64,000 bases of DNA from Leptasterias polaris (Eukaryota; Echinodermata; Asteroidea; Forcipulatida; Asteriidae): positions 846,001 through 910,000 of the forward strand of contig JAZGTN010000179.1 of NCBI GenBank assembly GCA_037783415.1, read 5' to 3'. The translations under genes were made by a program, and so were the position numbers. Numbering within the stretch: the first letter of the stretch is position 1; each line of letters opens with the position of its first letter. Shown here one piece after another: positions 57,901 to 60,411 of the stretch. The notes under the pieces were generated by a model. It did not search any database and was not told the origin of the DNA. It was given only the letters and a program-made list of their open reading frames with translations.

Positions 57901-59427
57901 TGGTCGAGCGCCGGCATGTTAATCCAGAGGTCATTGATAGTCAAACCCTACTCTTGTAAATTTTTCTTTGTTTAACCCTAAATAAAGAAAAATATACCAA
58001 CTGAAATCTCTCATACGGCTAGTGTATTATCTTGCCTGCCAGGAAATATCCTGGAATTTATCTTTTGCACAAATTCATTGTCTGTCTTTGCAGATTTTAT
58101 TGCTTAGATATTTATATAAACTGTTTTTTTTTCAATATCTTAAATCTCAACAGCATTGGATTGTGCATGGTCTGCCCAAGTCATTCTGGCTGTCTGGTTT
58201 CTTCTTCCCTCAAGGTGAGTGGTGTGTCAAAGAAACTCAAATCTGCATATTTGTCAGTGTTTTTCCCCGCAGACTTACCAGGTAAATTTCCATTGTTGAC
58301 GTTGTTCTGAGCTTGCGCACGTTTCCAAGAAGAATGGATTTACCCAATCTCATAGAGCTGCTTAAGCAGAAAATATTGCTCAATACATTGCTGCTTAAAA
58401 TCAGAAATGATGAGCAGGATACAGCAACAAATTGAACAAGTGGCATAGTGTTTTGGGGGTAACCCTATTCTGGTAAGCATAGTTTTGTTTTGCATAGCTC
58501 CTTTTTAGTTTTGAAGCAACTCTATGACGTCGTCTGCTGCATCACCAAAAGTCTCCAATTGGAAACCTAGAAACAGAAAACCTAACCAAATGTTCTTTTT
58601 ATTCCGACCAAGGTTTCTTGACCGGCACTCTTCAGAACCACGCTCGCAAGTACGACTACCCGATCGATCAGCTGACGTTCCGCTTCACGGTGTTGCCTCA
58701 GTACCGTGACCAGGCCACAGTGGCCGCCCAGGAGGACACGCTGTCGTTTGGACAGGTCCCCGACTCCGACAAGGAGGTAAGACAACCTCGAAGTGCTAGT
58801 AATTGAAATCATCATCTTCATTATCGATGGTCTCCTCTGGGGTCACATTAGCAAACTCAACAATAGTTATTGTTGATAACTTGGAGCATGCTGGTAATAG
58901 CATTGCAAAAACCCATTAAAAAAGTGTTCAAATTCTCCACTGGGCTCATGCAGAAGCACTTTATCAACAGTTTTCACTGCAAAAGCAATTACATCATTCA
59001 AAAAAATATATAAAAAAATTGTTTTGTTTGCCAAGCCCTTCAACTCCCCCTCCTGCAGGATATGCTTTGATAAAGCTTTTTACTTGTGCACTAAATCCAT
59101 TTCTAGCATTTGAAAAAATAAATAACCGTTTAAAAAGGACTGATGAATCTTTGAAAAGGGAAAACGTTTACCTTGTCATAAAATTAACTATGCTGGAAGT
59201 TTCGTGCTTTTCTCAAAAAGTACACAATTTTTTTGCTTATCCGCTGCACTATCTCAGGATCGTTATTTTCATGTAACTTGATCTGTATATTTTATCTCCC
59301 ACCAATGTCTCAGGGTTCAGATAGTCAGGGTAAAGAAGTGAAGACTTCTAAGGATAGGGACAAATCAGATGAGGAAGAGGAGGAGGAGGAGGCGGTGGAA
59401 GTCACTTGCATCTGTGTTAAAAATGAT
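9843..59427 (+). CDS. DNAH6: Axonemal dynein heavy chain, DNAH6-like (57 exons, incomplete at both ends)
   Basis: Motor heavy chain of a ciliary or flagellar inner dynein arm; it hydrolyses ATP to slide doublet microtubules. All 57 exons listed separately below end in GT-AG introns and join in phase into about 3,455 codons. Domain order by joined residue: tail 1-316, linker 317-719, AAA1 about 720-1000, AAA2 to about 1311, AAA3 to about 1787, AAA4 to about 2038, stalk and microtubule-binding domain 2039-2339, AAA5 and AAA6 to about 3115, C-terminal domain to 3455. P-loops are visible in AAA1 (GPAGTGKT), AAA2 (GPTGGGKT), AAA3 (GTTGVGKS, split by an intron) and AAA4 (GVGGTGKQ). The AAA3 region, with [10 protein letters not shown] and [10 protein letters not shown], resembles DNAH6 more than DNAH1, 2, 3, 7 or 12 as I know them; paralogue assignment is less certain than family. 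DNAH6 is usually about 4,150 residues, so an N-terminal part and the last 70 or so residues are missing. Exons 2 and 15 contain apparent indels. Confidence 0.88.
10106..10220. mobile_element. MITE, family GGGCCCAATTTCATGG (diverged)
   Basis: Ends ggctcaatttcc...actctgcttaccg and gtagcagagccgtgaaattgg are inverted relative to each other and match the family seen intact at 36278-36493. Confidence 0.6.
10432..10563. mobile_element. MITE, family with GGCTATAGC core
   Basis: Inverted ends: aaggccttgttcgagttgac and the complement of accaattcagacacggcctt. A related copy is at 62274-62388. Confidence 0.6.
10589..10912. mobile_element. MITE with TTAA target duplication and CTCTTTCAGTG ends
   Basis: Begins ttaactctttcagtg and ends cactgaaagagttaa, giving TTAA flanks and 11-bp inverted ends. 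Contains several self-complementary gtacatgtac motifs. An inverted, partial copy lies at 49150-49335. TTAA flanks suggest piggyBac-type mobilisation. Confidence 0.7.
10943..11099 (+). CDS. DNAH6: Dynein heavy chain exon 2 (tail), with apparent frame shift
   Basis: Acceptor atcag, donor gtatgt. The 5' half reads [18 protein letters not shown] in the frame set by exon 1. The 3' half reads as dynein ([19 protein letters not shown]) only in another frame. The switch lies near 11005-11020. The exon is 157 nt; removing one base makes it 156 and brings it in phase with exon 3. Confidence 0.75.
11130..11290 (-). repeat. tRNA-derived SINE, family 2
   Basis: Minus-strand head with a degenerate B box near 11152, followed on the plus strand by ggcggtctcccttctttgtcaatatct; shares structure with 34320-34510, 34556-34745 and 57790-57990. 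Confidence 0.5.
11977..12228 (+). CDS. DNAH6: Dynein heavy chain exon 3 (tail)
   Basis: 84 codons, [16 protein letters not shown] to SIKQESQ; acceptor acccag, donor gtgaga; phase 0 at both ends. Tail region before the linker. Confidence 0.9.
12360..12450. repeat. Hairpin repeat fragment (GAGTCTTTCTC family)
   Basis: gctagggtcaaaatgtcatg near 12360 and gagaaagactctgctagggt near 12410. Related to the perfect 43-bp hairpin at 61258-61367 and the fragments at 30598-30645 and 57425-57530. Confidence 0.5.
12680..12906 (-). repeat. tRNA-derived SINE, family 1
   Basis: Reverse orientation; B box at about 12860 (cgggattcgaacccacac on the plus strand). The body matches the plus-strand copy at 24981-25561, including the complement of ggctgtatactcccaaggga. 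Confidence 0.7.
12980..13108 (+). CDS. DNAH6: Dynein heavy chain exon 4 (tail)
   Basis: 43 codons, [12 protein letters not shown] to SYQKNFK; acceptor actag, donor gtgagt; phase 0. Confidence 0.88.
13538..13890. mobile_element. TTAA-flanked MITE, family AGG...CCT
   Basis: Ends ttaaagggtgtgtacaacat and atgttgtacacacccttt-aa are inverted repeats with TTAA on both sides. The internal sequence (aacaaacctgtgaaa) is shared with copies at 21869, 55692 and 63650. Confidence 0.75.
14022..14135 (+). CDS. DNAH6: Dynein heavy chain exon 5 (tail)
   Basis: 38 codons, [13 protein letters not shown] to TAAQWTD; acceptor atgtag, donor gtaagt; phase 0. The upstream intron contains a TTAA-flanked MITE. Confidence 0.88.
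14333..14505. mobile_element. MITE fragment, family GGTAACACCATG
   Basis: Left end gcggtaacaccatgttaaaa, then an internal hairpin at 14403-14500 (atcagtatgctctgatcgtc and its complement). The right terminal arm is missing. Confidence 0.65.
14689..14832 (+). CDS. DNAH6: Dynein heavy chain exon 6 (tail)
   Basis: 48 codons, [13 protein letters not shown] to VVGMREK; acceptor ccacag, donor gtaaat; phase 0. Confidence 0.9.
15366..15575 (+). CDS. DNAH6: Dynein heavy chain exon 7 (linker)
   Basis: 70 codons including [17 protein letters not shown], the conserved motif of the DHC N2 linker region. Acceptor ggaag, donor gtattt; phase 0. Confidence 0.92.
15656..15864. mobile_element. MITE, family GGTAACACCATG, both ends present
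   Basis: ggtttgcggtaacaccatgt...atatct and agatat...acatggtgttaccgtaaacc are inverted; about 210 bp. The 12-13 bp sequence tgattgttacttt occurs on both outer sides (about 15599 and 15873). Confidence 0.7.
15930..16480. repeat. AT-rich intron stretch with SINE-tail-like sequence
   Basis: Starts with an (ATA/AAT) run followed by ttttatttataatgtgccaa, which resembles the tail of a SINE in reverse. Otherwise AT-rich and unrecognised up to exon 8. Confidence 0.35.
16503..16820 (+). CDS. DNAH6: Dynein heavy chain exon 8 (linker)
   Basis: 106 codons, [15 protein letters not shown] to EAKMFMQ, including the linker motif [19 protein letters not shown]. Acceptor gtaag, donor gtgaga; phase 0. Confidence 0.94.
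17315..17487 (+). CDS. DNAH6: Dynein heavy chain exon 9 (linker)
   Basis: [12 protein letters not shown] to [15 protein letters not shown]; the last two bases begin an Arg codon finished in exon 10. Acceptor ttgcag, donor gtatgt. Confidence 0.94.
17530..17729. mobile_element. MITE, family CAGAGCTGCCAAC
   Basis: Ends gcagagctgccaac and gttggcagctctg are inverted repeats. Body (attctgcagaaa...ccctgaaaataaa) is shared with 39141-39297 and 61086-61575. Confidence 0.7.
18307..18476 (+). CDS. DNAH6: Dynein heavy chain exon 10 (linker)
   Basis: [19 protein letters not shown], the signature linker motif, then [16 protein letters not shown] and a less conserved SPSGDK tail. The acceptor follows a 20-base poly-C run; donor gtgaaa. 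It ends with one base of a Glu codon. Confidence 0.92.
19012..19349 (+). CDS. DNAH6: Dynein heavy chain exon 11 (linker)
   Basis: About 113 codons, including [20 protein letters not shown] and [16 protein letters not shown], typical of the linker just before AAA1. Acceptor ttacag, donor gttagt. Confidence 0.94.
19712..19993 (+). CDS. DNAH6: Dynein heavy chain exon 12 (linker to AAA1)
   Basis: 94 codons; ends [16 protein letters not shown], the entry into AAA1. Acceptor atccag, donor gtgagt; phase 0. Confidence 0.95.
20230..20529 (+). CDS. DNAH6: Dynein heavy chain exon 13 (AAA1 catalytic site)
   Basis: 100 codons. Walker [17 protein letters not shown] (the main ATPase site) and Walker [11 protein letters not shown] are both intact. 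Acceptor cccag, donor gtaaat; phase 0. Confidence 0.97.
20566..20705. mobile_element. Possible MITE remnant, GGCTATGGC core
   Basis: Inverted ggctacggctatggctgt and catagccatagccatagcc, as in the families at 10432 and 62274; termini not clear. Confidence 0.4.
20866..21540. other. Intron 13, no recognised element
   Basis: AT-rich; I see no repeat family member or exon here. Confidence 0.4.
21543..21696 (+). CDS. DNAH6: Dynein heavy chain exon 14 (AAA1)
   Basis: Contains [19 protein letters not shown], the sensor I region of AAA1, and [13 protein letters not shown]. Acceptor acag, donor gtaagt; one base of a split codon remains at the end. Confidence 0.96.
21869..22247. mobile_element. TTAA-flanked MITE, family AGG...CCT
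   Basis: attaaaggcactggacacct at the left and gtgttcagtgcctttaa at the right; TTAA flanks. It is the clearest reference copy of the family, about 370 bp. Confidence 0.8.
22250..22650 (+). repeat. tRNA-derived SINE, family 1 related
   Basis: tRNA-like head (cgtggcctagtagttatgag, B box ggttggagtcc mutated), then gacacttgtgtctgtaagca and a body ending near a run of att repeats at 22640-22660. Confidence 0.65.
22738..22997 (+). CDS. DNAH6: Dynein heavy chain exon 15 (AAA1 to AAA2), scrambled conserved motif
   Basis: 86 codons, [12 protein letters not shown] to [10 protein letters not shown]. Open throughout, but between SEQLSQQ and [10 protein letters not shown] it encodes eight unrelated residues where dyneins have a 12-residue block. 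The first eight residues of that block (DHYDFGMR) are present at 22850-22873 in a different frame. Acceptor ctag, donor gtgagt. Confidence 0.88.
23727..23939 (+). CDS. DNAH6: Dynein heavy chain exon 16 (AAA2 P-loop)
   Basis: 71 codons, [10 protein letters not shown] to [12 protein letters not shown]2 Walker [10 protein letters not shown]. Acceptor tccag, donor gtaaac; phase 0. Confidence 0.96.
24078..24263 (+). CDS. DNAH6: Dynein heavy chain exon 17 (AAA2)
   Basis: 62 codons including the conserved [13 protein letters not shown] and [12 protein letters not shown]. Acceptor tttcag, donor gtaagt; phase 0. Confidence 0.96.
24466..24662 (+). CDS. DNAH6: Dynein heavy chain exon 18 (AAA2)
   Basis: Contains [18 protein letters not shown] (AAA2 Walker B region) and [18 protein letters not shown]. 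The Arg codon is split across the intron. Acceptor cttag, donor gtaacg. Confidence 0.96.
24981..25561 (+). repeat. tRNA-derived SINE, family 1, nested and itself interrupted
   Basis: A box ttgccgagcgg (about 24991-25001), B box ggttcgagtcc (25050-25060), then acttgtgtccttgagcaaga, a body with gcacaggctgtatactccca and a terminal (att)n run at 25540-25558. Interrupted at the ctata sequence by 25319-25534. Confidence 0.75.
25319..25534. mobile_element. MITE inside the SINE
   Basis: Inverted ends tagacgatgtgacctctg and cagaggtcacatcgtcta. Flanked by tata on each side, which rejoins the SINE sequence cgctatataagaag. Confidence 0.7.
25884..26067 (+). CDS. DNAH6: Dynein heavy chain exon 19 (end of AAA2)
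   Basis: [17 protein letters not shown] to KKCIQAINQ; the CGMVY motif follows the split Arg of exon 18. Acceptor attag, donor gtacgt. Confidence 0.95.
26199..26350. mobile_element. MITE remnant, family GGGCCCAATTTCATGG
   Basis: Left end agggcccaatttcgcgcc and internal cgcataagcagaaattccct-gctaacctgtgaa match 36278-36493; the right end is lost. Confidence 0.6.
26797..27018 (+). CDS. DNAH6: Dynein heavy chain exon 20 (AAA2/AAA3 junction)
   Basis: 74 codons, [15 protein letters not shown] to QFEDNGDAK. Acceptor tccag, donor gtgagt; phase 0. Confidence 0.93.
27100..27250. repeat. Dispersed repeat shared with 47465-47720
   Basis: Shares ttttagatgtggg, cccactcagtcgggtaggga and aacccaatccacat with the later copy, which has a tRNA-like B box (gattcgaaccgg). 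Confidence 0.55.
27746..27967 (+). CDS. DNAH6: Dynein heavy chain exon 21 (AAA3)
   Basis: 74 codons ending in the AAA3 Walker A up to its Lys (FTGTTGVGK); exon 22 opens with the next Ser. Acceptor aacag, donor gtcagt; phase 0. Confidence 0.95.
28150..28565 (+). repeat. LINE-like 3' end
   Basis: Shares caacgtttgtagtttg, gacagcctca, and the tail gtatgaaataaatgttgac plus tgaattgaatt-type repeats with 46130-46420. No reverse transcriptase coding is present, so it is a 5'-truncated or non-autonomous copy. Confidence 0.5.
28948..29095 (+). CDS. DNAH6: Dynein heavy chain exon 22 (AAA3)
   Basis: [15 protein letters not shown] to [11 protein letters not shown], including [19 protein letters not shown]. 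It ends on the first base of a Gly codon. Acceptor tgtag, donor gtgagt. Confidence 0.95.
29264..29380. mobile_element. MITE, family GGGCCCAATTTCATGG, short version
   Basis: ggtccaattttatggctctg-cttacc at the left and gtaagcagagccatgaaatt at the right are inverted; about 117 bp. Confidence 0.65.
30195..30352 (+). CDS. DNAH6: Dynein heavy chain exon 23 (AAA3 Walker B)
   Basis: [20 protein letters not shown] (AAA3 Walker B), then [18 protein letters not shown]. The QYQDF and KLFWKDIQ spelling is what points to the DNAH6 group. Donor gtaagt. Confidence 0.96.
30838..30969 (+). CDS. DNAH6: Dynein heavy chain exon 24 (AAA3)
   Basis: 44 codons, [20 protein letters not shown] then [12 protein letters not shown]. 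The open frame runs on to 31719 through the intron, but donor gtaagg ends the exon. Confidence 0.95.
30975..31110 (+). repeat. Pyrimidine-rich TTTCAGGATTTTTCC short repeat
   Basis: Degenerate repeats of tgatttcaggatttttcc just after exon 24. Related stretches lie at 46960-47155 and, weakly, 26465-26515. Confidence 0.65.
31317..31588. mobile_element. MITE with about 86-bp terminal inverted repeats
   Basis: Left arm from tatacagcaatccttcaccg to about 31403; right arm from about 31500 to cggtgaaggattgctgtata. 272 bp in all, with long and well-matched arms and TATA at both ends. Confidence 0.8.
31677..31848 (+). CDS. DNAH6: Dynein heavy chain exon 25 (AAA3)
   Basis: [18 protein letters not shown] to [15 protein letters not shown]; the [10 protein letters not shown] motif is a dynein hallmark. 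Acceptor tttcag, donor gtaagg. Confidence 0.96.
32390..32456 (+). repeat. LINE-like 3' end fragment
   Basis: gtatggaataaatgtctttg followed by aactgaattgaattg, the same tail type as 28150-28565. Confidence 0.4.
32541..32836 (+). CDS. DNAH6: Dynein heavy chain exon 26 (AAA3/AAA4)
   Basis: 98 codons after a split Gly: [19 protein letters not shown] to KLRNVLQD, including [17 protein letters not shown]. Acceptor ccacag, donor gtgagt. Confidence 0.95.
33230..33309 (+). CDS. DNAH6: Dynein heavy chain exon 27 (AAA4)
   Basis: [18 protein letters not shown] to AVQHVAR; the Arg codon is split. Acceptor ttcag, donor gtgagt. Confidence 0.94.
33739..33967 (+). CDS. DNAH6: Dynein heavy chain exon 28 (AAA4 P-loop)
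   Basis: [19 protein letters not shown] then [14 protein letters not shown]4 Walker [10 protein letters not shown]. It ends TVLFTDTQ, the start of the AAA4 Walker B strand. Donor gtgact is weak. Confidence 0.95.
33989..34285. mobile_element. TTAA-flanked MITE, family AGG...CCT (diverged)
   Basis: tttaaaggaaaaatatttct at the left and gtatacggttcctttaa at the right, with TTAA on both sides. Confidence 0.55.
34320..34510 (-). repeat. tRNA-derived SINE, family 2
   Basis: Minus-strand head: gcctgcgacctcagagttaa...gaactgagctatctac on the plus strand; tail aaccacgaggggaaactggc. Confidence 0.6.
34556..34745 (-). repeat. tRNA-derived SINE, family 2
   Basis: Plus strand reads aaaccacaagggaaactgac, then gggacttgatctactgctct and accagttgagctatctagcc; it directly follows another copy of the same family. 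Confidence 0.65.
35197..35565 (+). CDS. DNAH6: Dynein heavy chain exon 29 (AAA4)
   Basis: 123 codons, the longest exon seen. Contains [20 protein letters not shown] and [17 protein letters not shown], both strongly conserved. Acceptor cctag, donor gtacgg; phase 0. Confidence 0.96.
35763..35805. repeat. 15-bp tandem repeat, 3 copies
   Basis: Three copies of cattcacaatgt-type units in intron 29. Confidence 0.8.
35839..35993 (+). CDS. DNAH6: Dynein heavy chain exon 30 (AAA4 end)
   Basis: [20 protein letters not shown] to [14 protein letters not shown] and LSEKRK; the PTSYLELI motif precedes the stalk. The Lys codon is split by donor gtaagt. Confidence 0.95.
36278..36493. mobile_element. MITE, family GGGCCCAATTTCATGG, best copy
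   Basis: gggcccaatttcatggctct-gcttaccg and cggtaagcagagccatgaaa-ttgggccc are near-perfect inverted repeats of 28 bp; 216 bp overall. Confidence 0.85.
36494..36790 (-). repeat. tRNA-derived SINE heads, two in succession
   Basis: First (about 36500-36630) with gccgggactcgaacccacac; second (about 36640-36785) with gatgggattcgaacccgcaa and ccactagaccacctcgctgg. Both are in reverse orientation. Confidence 0.6.
37399..37579 (+). CDS. DNAH6: Dynein heavy chain exon 31 (stalk, coiled coil 1)
   Basis: [20 protein letters not shown] to AVDQEKADQ; heptad-rich ascending stalk helix. Donor gtgtgt is unusual but the frame joins exactly. Confidence 0.94.
38105..38340 (+). CDS. DNAH6: Dynein heavy chain exon 32 (stalk, coiled coil 1)
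   Basis: [18 protein letters not shown] to [11 protein letters not shown]; includes [20 protein letters not shown] and FNKPPDMV, the base of the microtubule-binding domain. Donor gtgagt. Confidence 0.95.
38405..38910. repeat. Inverted-repeat region with perfect short hairpin
   Basis: gctaatccagcctcgctatg at the left is roughly inverse to aaccataccgaggctggg at the right. A perfect hairpin aaatgtgctaga/ttctagcacattt sits at about 38788-38813. Confidence 0.45.
39141..39297. mobile_element. MITE fragment, family CAGAGCTGCCAAC
   Basis: cagagctgtcgactctcctt, tctgcagaaacttccctgaa and gttgaatgtaattctccctg match 17530-17729; the right end is lost. Confidence 0.6.
39337..39499 (+). CDS. DNAH6: Dynein heavy chain exon 33 (microtubule-binding domain)
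   Basis: [19 protein letters not shown] to [11 protein letters not shown], the helical microtubule-binding head at the stalk tip. Acceptor tccag, donor gtgaga. Confidence 0.95.
39695..39785. repeat. About 27-bp tandem repeat, 3-4 copies
   Basis: Units of gcgaaatcgagatgcaattt type, with T-run length variation, in intron 33. Confidence 0.8.
40390..40562. mobile_element. MITE-like inverted repeat with CCAAT motif
   Basis: gaccaatcacagccgcgaaa and tttcgcggctgtgattggtc are perfect inverse 20-mers; the outer arms (atcgatccaccaagcc / ggcttaatggatcggt) also pair. Confidence 0.7.
40689..40771 (+). CDS. DNAH6: Dynein heavy chain exon 34 (microtubule-binding domain)
   Basis: [18 protein letters not shown] to EPKKKK; the end of the binding domain and start of the descending helix. 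Acceptor tgcag, donor gtaagt splits the last Lys. Confidence 0.94.
41354..41591 (+). CDS. DNAH6: Dynein heavy chain exon 35 (stalk, coiled coil 2)
   Basis: [19 protein letters not shown] to [11 protein letters not shown]; descending stalk helix with the conserved RW near its end. Donor gtaaaa. Confidence 0.95.
42342..42512 (+). CDS. DNAH6: Dynein heavy chain exon 36 (AAA5)
   Basis: 57 codons, [20 protein letters not shown] then [11 protein letters not shown], the start of AAA5. Acceptor cccag, donor gtatgg. Confidence 0.94.
43030..43161 (+). CDS. DNAH6: Dynein heavy chain exon 37 (AAA5)
   Basis: 44 codons, [19 protein letters not shown] and [15 protein letters not shown], conserved AAA5 motifs. 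Acceptor ttaag, donor gttagc. Confidence 0.95.
43638..43823 (+). CDS. DNAH6: Dynein heavy chain exon 38 (AAA5)
   Basis: 62 codons, [19 protein letters not shown] to LLKQTFVQ, including [19 protein letters not shown]. Acceptor ttcag, donor gtgaat. Confidence 0.95.
44179..44351 (+). CDS. DNAH6: Dynein heavy chain exon 39 (AAA5)
   Basis: [19 protein letters not shown] then [16 protein letters not shown] and [12 protein letters not shown]. The donor gtaagt at 44352 is about 65 bp upstream of the 56-bp minisatellite. Confidence 0.95.
44417..45426. repeat. Minisatellite, 56-bp unit, 18 copies
   Basis: Unit runs cccctagtcccactaccact through gctagcgttgagcgcact to gatgaccgg. I count 18 occurrences of gatgaccgg. 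Variants are few: tac/tgc, gtagc/gttgc, a ggcccc/gggccc change, and one 3-base insertion. It lies in intron 39. Confidence 0.95.
46130..46420 (+). repeat. LINE-like 3' end
   Basis: cgtttgtagtttgtctgtct, gacagcctcatactctcatt, then gtatgaaataaatgttgatt with three tgaat repeats; parallels 28150-28565. Confidence 0.5.
46703..46883 (+). CDS. DNAH6: Dynein heavy chain exon 40 (AAA5)
   Basis: [20 protein letters not shown] to [11 protein letters not shown], including [19 protein letters not shown]. The Ser codon is split across the 2.35 kb intron. Donor gtagat. Confidence 0.95.
46960..47155 (+). repeat. Pyrimidine-rich TTTCAGGATTTTTCC short repeat
   Basis: Six or more degenerate units of gatttcaggatttttcc in intron 40, upstream of exon 41. 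Confidence 0.65.
47246..47425 (+). CDS. DNAH6: Dynein heavy chain exon 41 (AAA5)
   Basis: 60 codons, [20 protein letters not shown] to [10 protein letters not shown]; ends in the conserved MYQYSL motif. Donor gtaggt. Confidence 0.95.
47465..47720 (-). repeat. Dispersed repeat with tRNA-like end
   Basis: Plus strand contains gattcgaaccggggtccc (B box in reverse) and shared blocks with 27100-27250. Confidence 0.5.
48140..48246 (+). CDS. DNAH6: Dynein heavy chain exon 42 (AAA5/AAA6)
   Basis: [20 protein letters not shown] to TNVSR. Acceptor gacag, donor gtaagt; followed by the hairpin-repeat array. Confidence 0.93.
48328..48617. repeat. Tandem array of about 34-bp units, each with a hairpin
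   Basis: About 8.5 copies of gagtcatcccttgatcgagt then gcaagggttggttt. Within each unit cccttg and caaggg can pair around atcgagtg. Intron 42. Confidence 0.9.
48960..49086 (+). CDS. DNAH6: Dynein heavy chain exon 43 (AAA6)
   Basis: [19 protein letters not shown] to RGTAGVEK, including EWNFFLRG. Acceptor atcag, donor gtaaga. Confidence 0.94.
49150..49335. mobile_element. Partial inverted copy of the TTAA/CTCTTTCAGTG MITE
   Basis: gtacatgtacgacc, ctattgactttgggatgtac and gctgggcattttaggttcaa are the complement of sequence inside 10589-10912. Confidence 0.6.
49395..49541 (+). CDS. DNAH6: Dynein heavy chain exon 44 (AAA6)
   Basis: 49 codons, [19 protein letters not shown] to KMGRLE. Acceptor tttag, donor gtagga. 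Confidence 0.92.
50093..50284 (+). CDS. DNAH6: Dynein heavy chain exon 45 (AAA6, with proline/glutamate-rich insert)
   Basis: 64 codons. The first half is low-complexity ([20 protein letters not shown]); the second half returns to conserved dynein sequence ([18 protein letters not shown]). Acceptor atcag, donor gtttgt; both neighbours join in phase. Confidence 0.92.
50552..50836 (+). CDS. DNAH6: Dynein heavy chain exon 46 (AAA6)
   Basis: 95 codons, [19 protein letters not shown] to NGDWVFLQ, including [17 protein letters not shown] and [17 protein letters not shown]6 hallmarks. Confidence 0.96.
51667..51907 (+). CDS. DNAH6: Dynein heavy chain exon 47 (AAA6)
   Basis: [19 protein letters not shown] to MTSQQFEEH; contains [20 protein letters not shown] and [15 protein letters not shown]. 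It opens with the N of the QNCHLA motif. Confidence 0.96.
52676..52776 (+). CDS. DNAH6: Dynein heavy chain exon 48 (AAA6)
   Basis: [20 protein letters not shown] then [14 protein letters not shown], a universal axonemal dynein motif. Donor gttcgt. Confidence 0.96.
53157..53261 (+). CDS. DNAH6: Dynein heavy chain exon 49 (AAA6 / C-terminal)
   Basis: 35 codons, [19 protein letters not shown] to DALIYITGE, directly continuing GWNI of exon 48. Donor gtttgt. Confidence 0.96.
53775..54039. mobile_element. MITE, family GGGCCCAATTTCATAG variant
   Basis: gggcgaaatttcatagagct-gcttaacga and tcgttaagcagctctatgaa-attgggcc are inverted repeats; 265 bp. Confidence 0.75.
54117..54231 (+). CDS. DNAH6: Dynein heavy chain exon 50 (C-terminal region)
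   Basis: [20 protein letters not shown] then [22 protein letters not shown] is strongly conserved. Donor gtaagg. Confidence 0.96.
54769..54890 (+). CDS. DNAH6: Dynein heavy chain exon 51 (C-terminal region)
   Basis: [20 protein letters not shown] to FGNANISFQ, including [12 protein letters not shown]. Donor gtcagt. Confidence 0.95.
54982..55310. mobile_element. TTAA-type MITE, family AGG...CCT (diverged)
   Basis: Left end gttaaaggtaacgtattgga; shared gtgttcattatttgtgtgat block with 55692; right end degenerate. Confidence 0.5.
55471..55641 (+). CDS. DNAH6: Dynein heavy chain exon 52 (C-terminal domain)
   Basis: 57 codons, [20 protein letters not shown] to AYQEMFK. Acceptor attag, donor gtaaag. 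Confidence 0.94.
55690..56055. mobile_element. TTAA-flanked MITE, family AGG...CCT
   Basis: tttaaaggtattatacagga at the left and gtgtacagggcctttaa at the right; body aacaaacctgtgaaaatttg-agctcaattggtc shared with other copies. Confidence 0.75.
56381..56467 (+). CDS. DNAH6: Dynein heavy chain exon 53 (C-terminal domain)
   Basis: 29 codons, [19 protein letters not shown] then [10 protein letters not shown], including the QEVDRFN motif. Donor gtaaag. Confidence 0.95.
56578..56821. mobile_element. MITE, family GGTGACACCATG, both ends present
   Basis: caagtgaagtttgctgtgac and gtatcaccttgaagtgg are inverted, with an internal hairpin at 56655-56752 (atcagtatgctgtgattgtc). Confidence 0.75.
56922..57107 (+). 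CDS. DNAH6: Dynein heavy chain exon 54 (C-terminal domain)
   Basis: 62 codons, [20 protein letters not shown] to [10 protein letters not shown]; includes [19 protein letters not shown]. Donor gtgagt. Confidence 0.96.
57425..57530. repeat. Hairpin repeat fragment (GAGTCTTTCTC family)
   Basis: gcaaactgcttacccacaaa and cctgacgattcgaccctagc match the insertion at 61194-61368. Confidence 0.6.
57790..57990 (+). repeat. tRNA-derived SINE, family 2, forward copy
   Basis: gatagcacagttggtcgagc is a recognisable A-box region; the B box is degenerate; the tail contains gtttaaccctaaataaag. Confidence 0.6.
58154..58214 (+). CDS. DNAH6: Dynein heavy chain exon 55 (C-terminal domain)
   Basis: 20 codons plus one base, [20 protein letters not shown]; the [15 protein letters not shown] motif continues into exon 56. 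Confidence 0.95.
58613..58776 (+). CDS. DNAH6: Dynein heavy chain exon 56 (C-terminal domain)
   Basis: [20 protein letters not shown] to QVPDSDKE after a split Gly. The tail ([20 protein letters not shown]) is less conserved. Donor gtaaga. Confidence 0.95.
59314..59427 (+). CDS. DNAH6: Dynein heavy chain exon 57 (acidic insert in C-terminal domain)
   Basis: 38 codons, [19 protein letters not shown], then seven Glu residues, then [12 protein letters not shown]. Acceptor ctcag, donor gtaagc; phase 0. It sits where dyneins have a short variable loop before the final exon, which is not in the window. Confidence 0.75.
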
Positions 59428-59439
59428 GTAAGCTAGCCT

Positions 59440-59990
59440 AGGGTAGACAGGGCAAAGTTAGACAGTAAGACGTGTTTAGGATGAAGGACTGACAGATTGG
59501 GTAGACAGAGCAAGTTAGACAGAGCAAGTTAGACAGACAGCTGTGTTTGAAATGATGGACTGACAGAGTGGGTAGACAGAACAAATTAGACAGACAGACG
59601 TGTTGAGAATGATGGACTGACAGATTGGCTAGACAGGACAAATGTAGACAGAAAGATGTGTTTAGAATGATTGGGTAGACTGGACAAAGTTAGACAGAAA
59701 GACGTGTTTGGAATGATGGACTGACAGATTTTTGGGACAATCGTTTGGATAGCTGTTGACAATGTATTCACTTTGCATATGTGTTGTGATTTAAGCTAGC
59801 CTTGGGTAGACAGACAGATAGACAGACAGACAGACAGACAGACAGGGATGCTGTAGAAAAATGGAATGACAAGCTGGAAAATGTTGACAATGGAATATTA
59901 CATTTGATGATGCAAACTGGCTTAGGGTAGATAACCAAATTAGACAAATATACATCAGTGACAGACAGACAGCTAAATGGGACAGTGTCG
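59440..59990. repeat. Degenerate GACA-rich tandem repeat
   Basis: Repeats of about 50-60 bp around ggactgacagattgggtaga and agacgtgtt, with a pure (gaca)n block near 59810-59845. Confidence 0.8.
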
Positions 59991-60411
59991 ACAATTACAA
60001 AGTGACTTGAATCTTTGTTTACATTGGTTCAAGTGAGCCTAAGGGAGACGGACAAATTTAGGCTTACAGGCTTTCAGAGAGATACAGTTTGATGTCAGAA
60101 ACCTTAAAGAGTGCATTTGAAATTAAGCAAATCTATGTCAACAACTGTTTAAGATAGGCAGGCTAGTAAAGTAAACTGGCATTCAGTTCAAAGGACAGCA
60201 AGTTGAAAGCTAGGTTTGACGGATTGTGGATATGCAAACTAAAATCCTATACCAAAAACCAGTCAGTAAGGCAGACGCAGGTGGGGAGGATTAGCTAGAA
60301 TTAGCTATAGAAGATTGACAGACCGAAGTTACCATAGGCATTAACACAAACAGCTTGTGAGGAGAAAATGGAGTTTTAATCAAAACATTATTTATAGTTT
60401 GAGTGTACATC

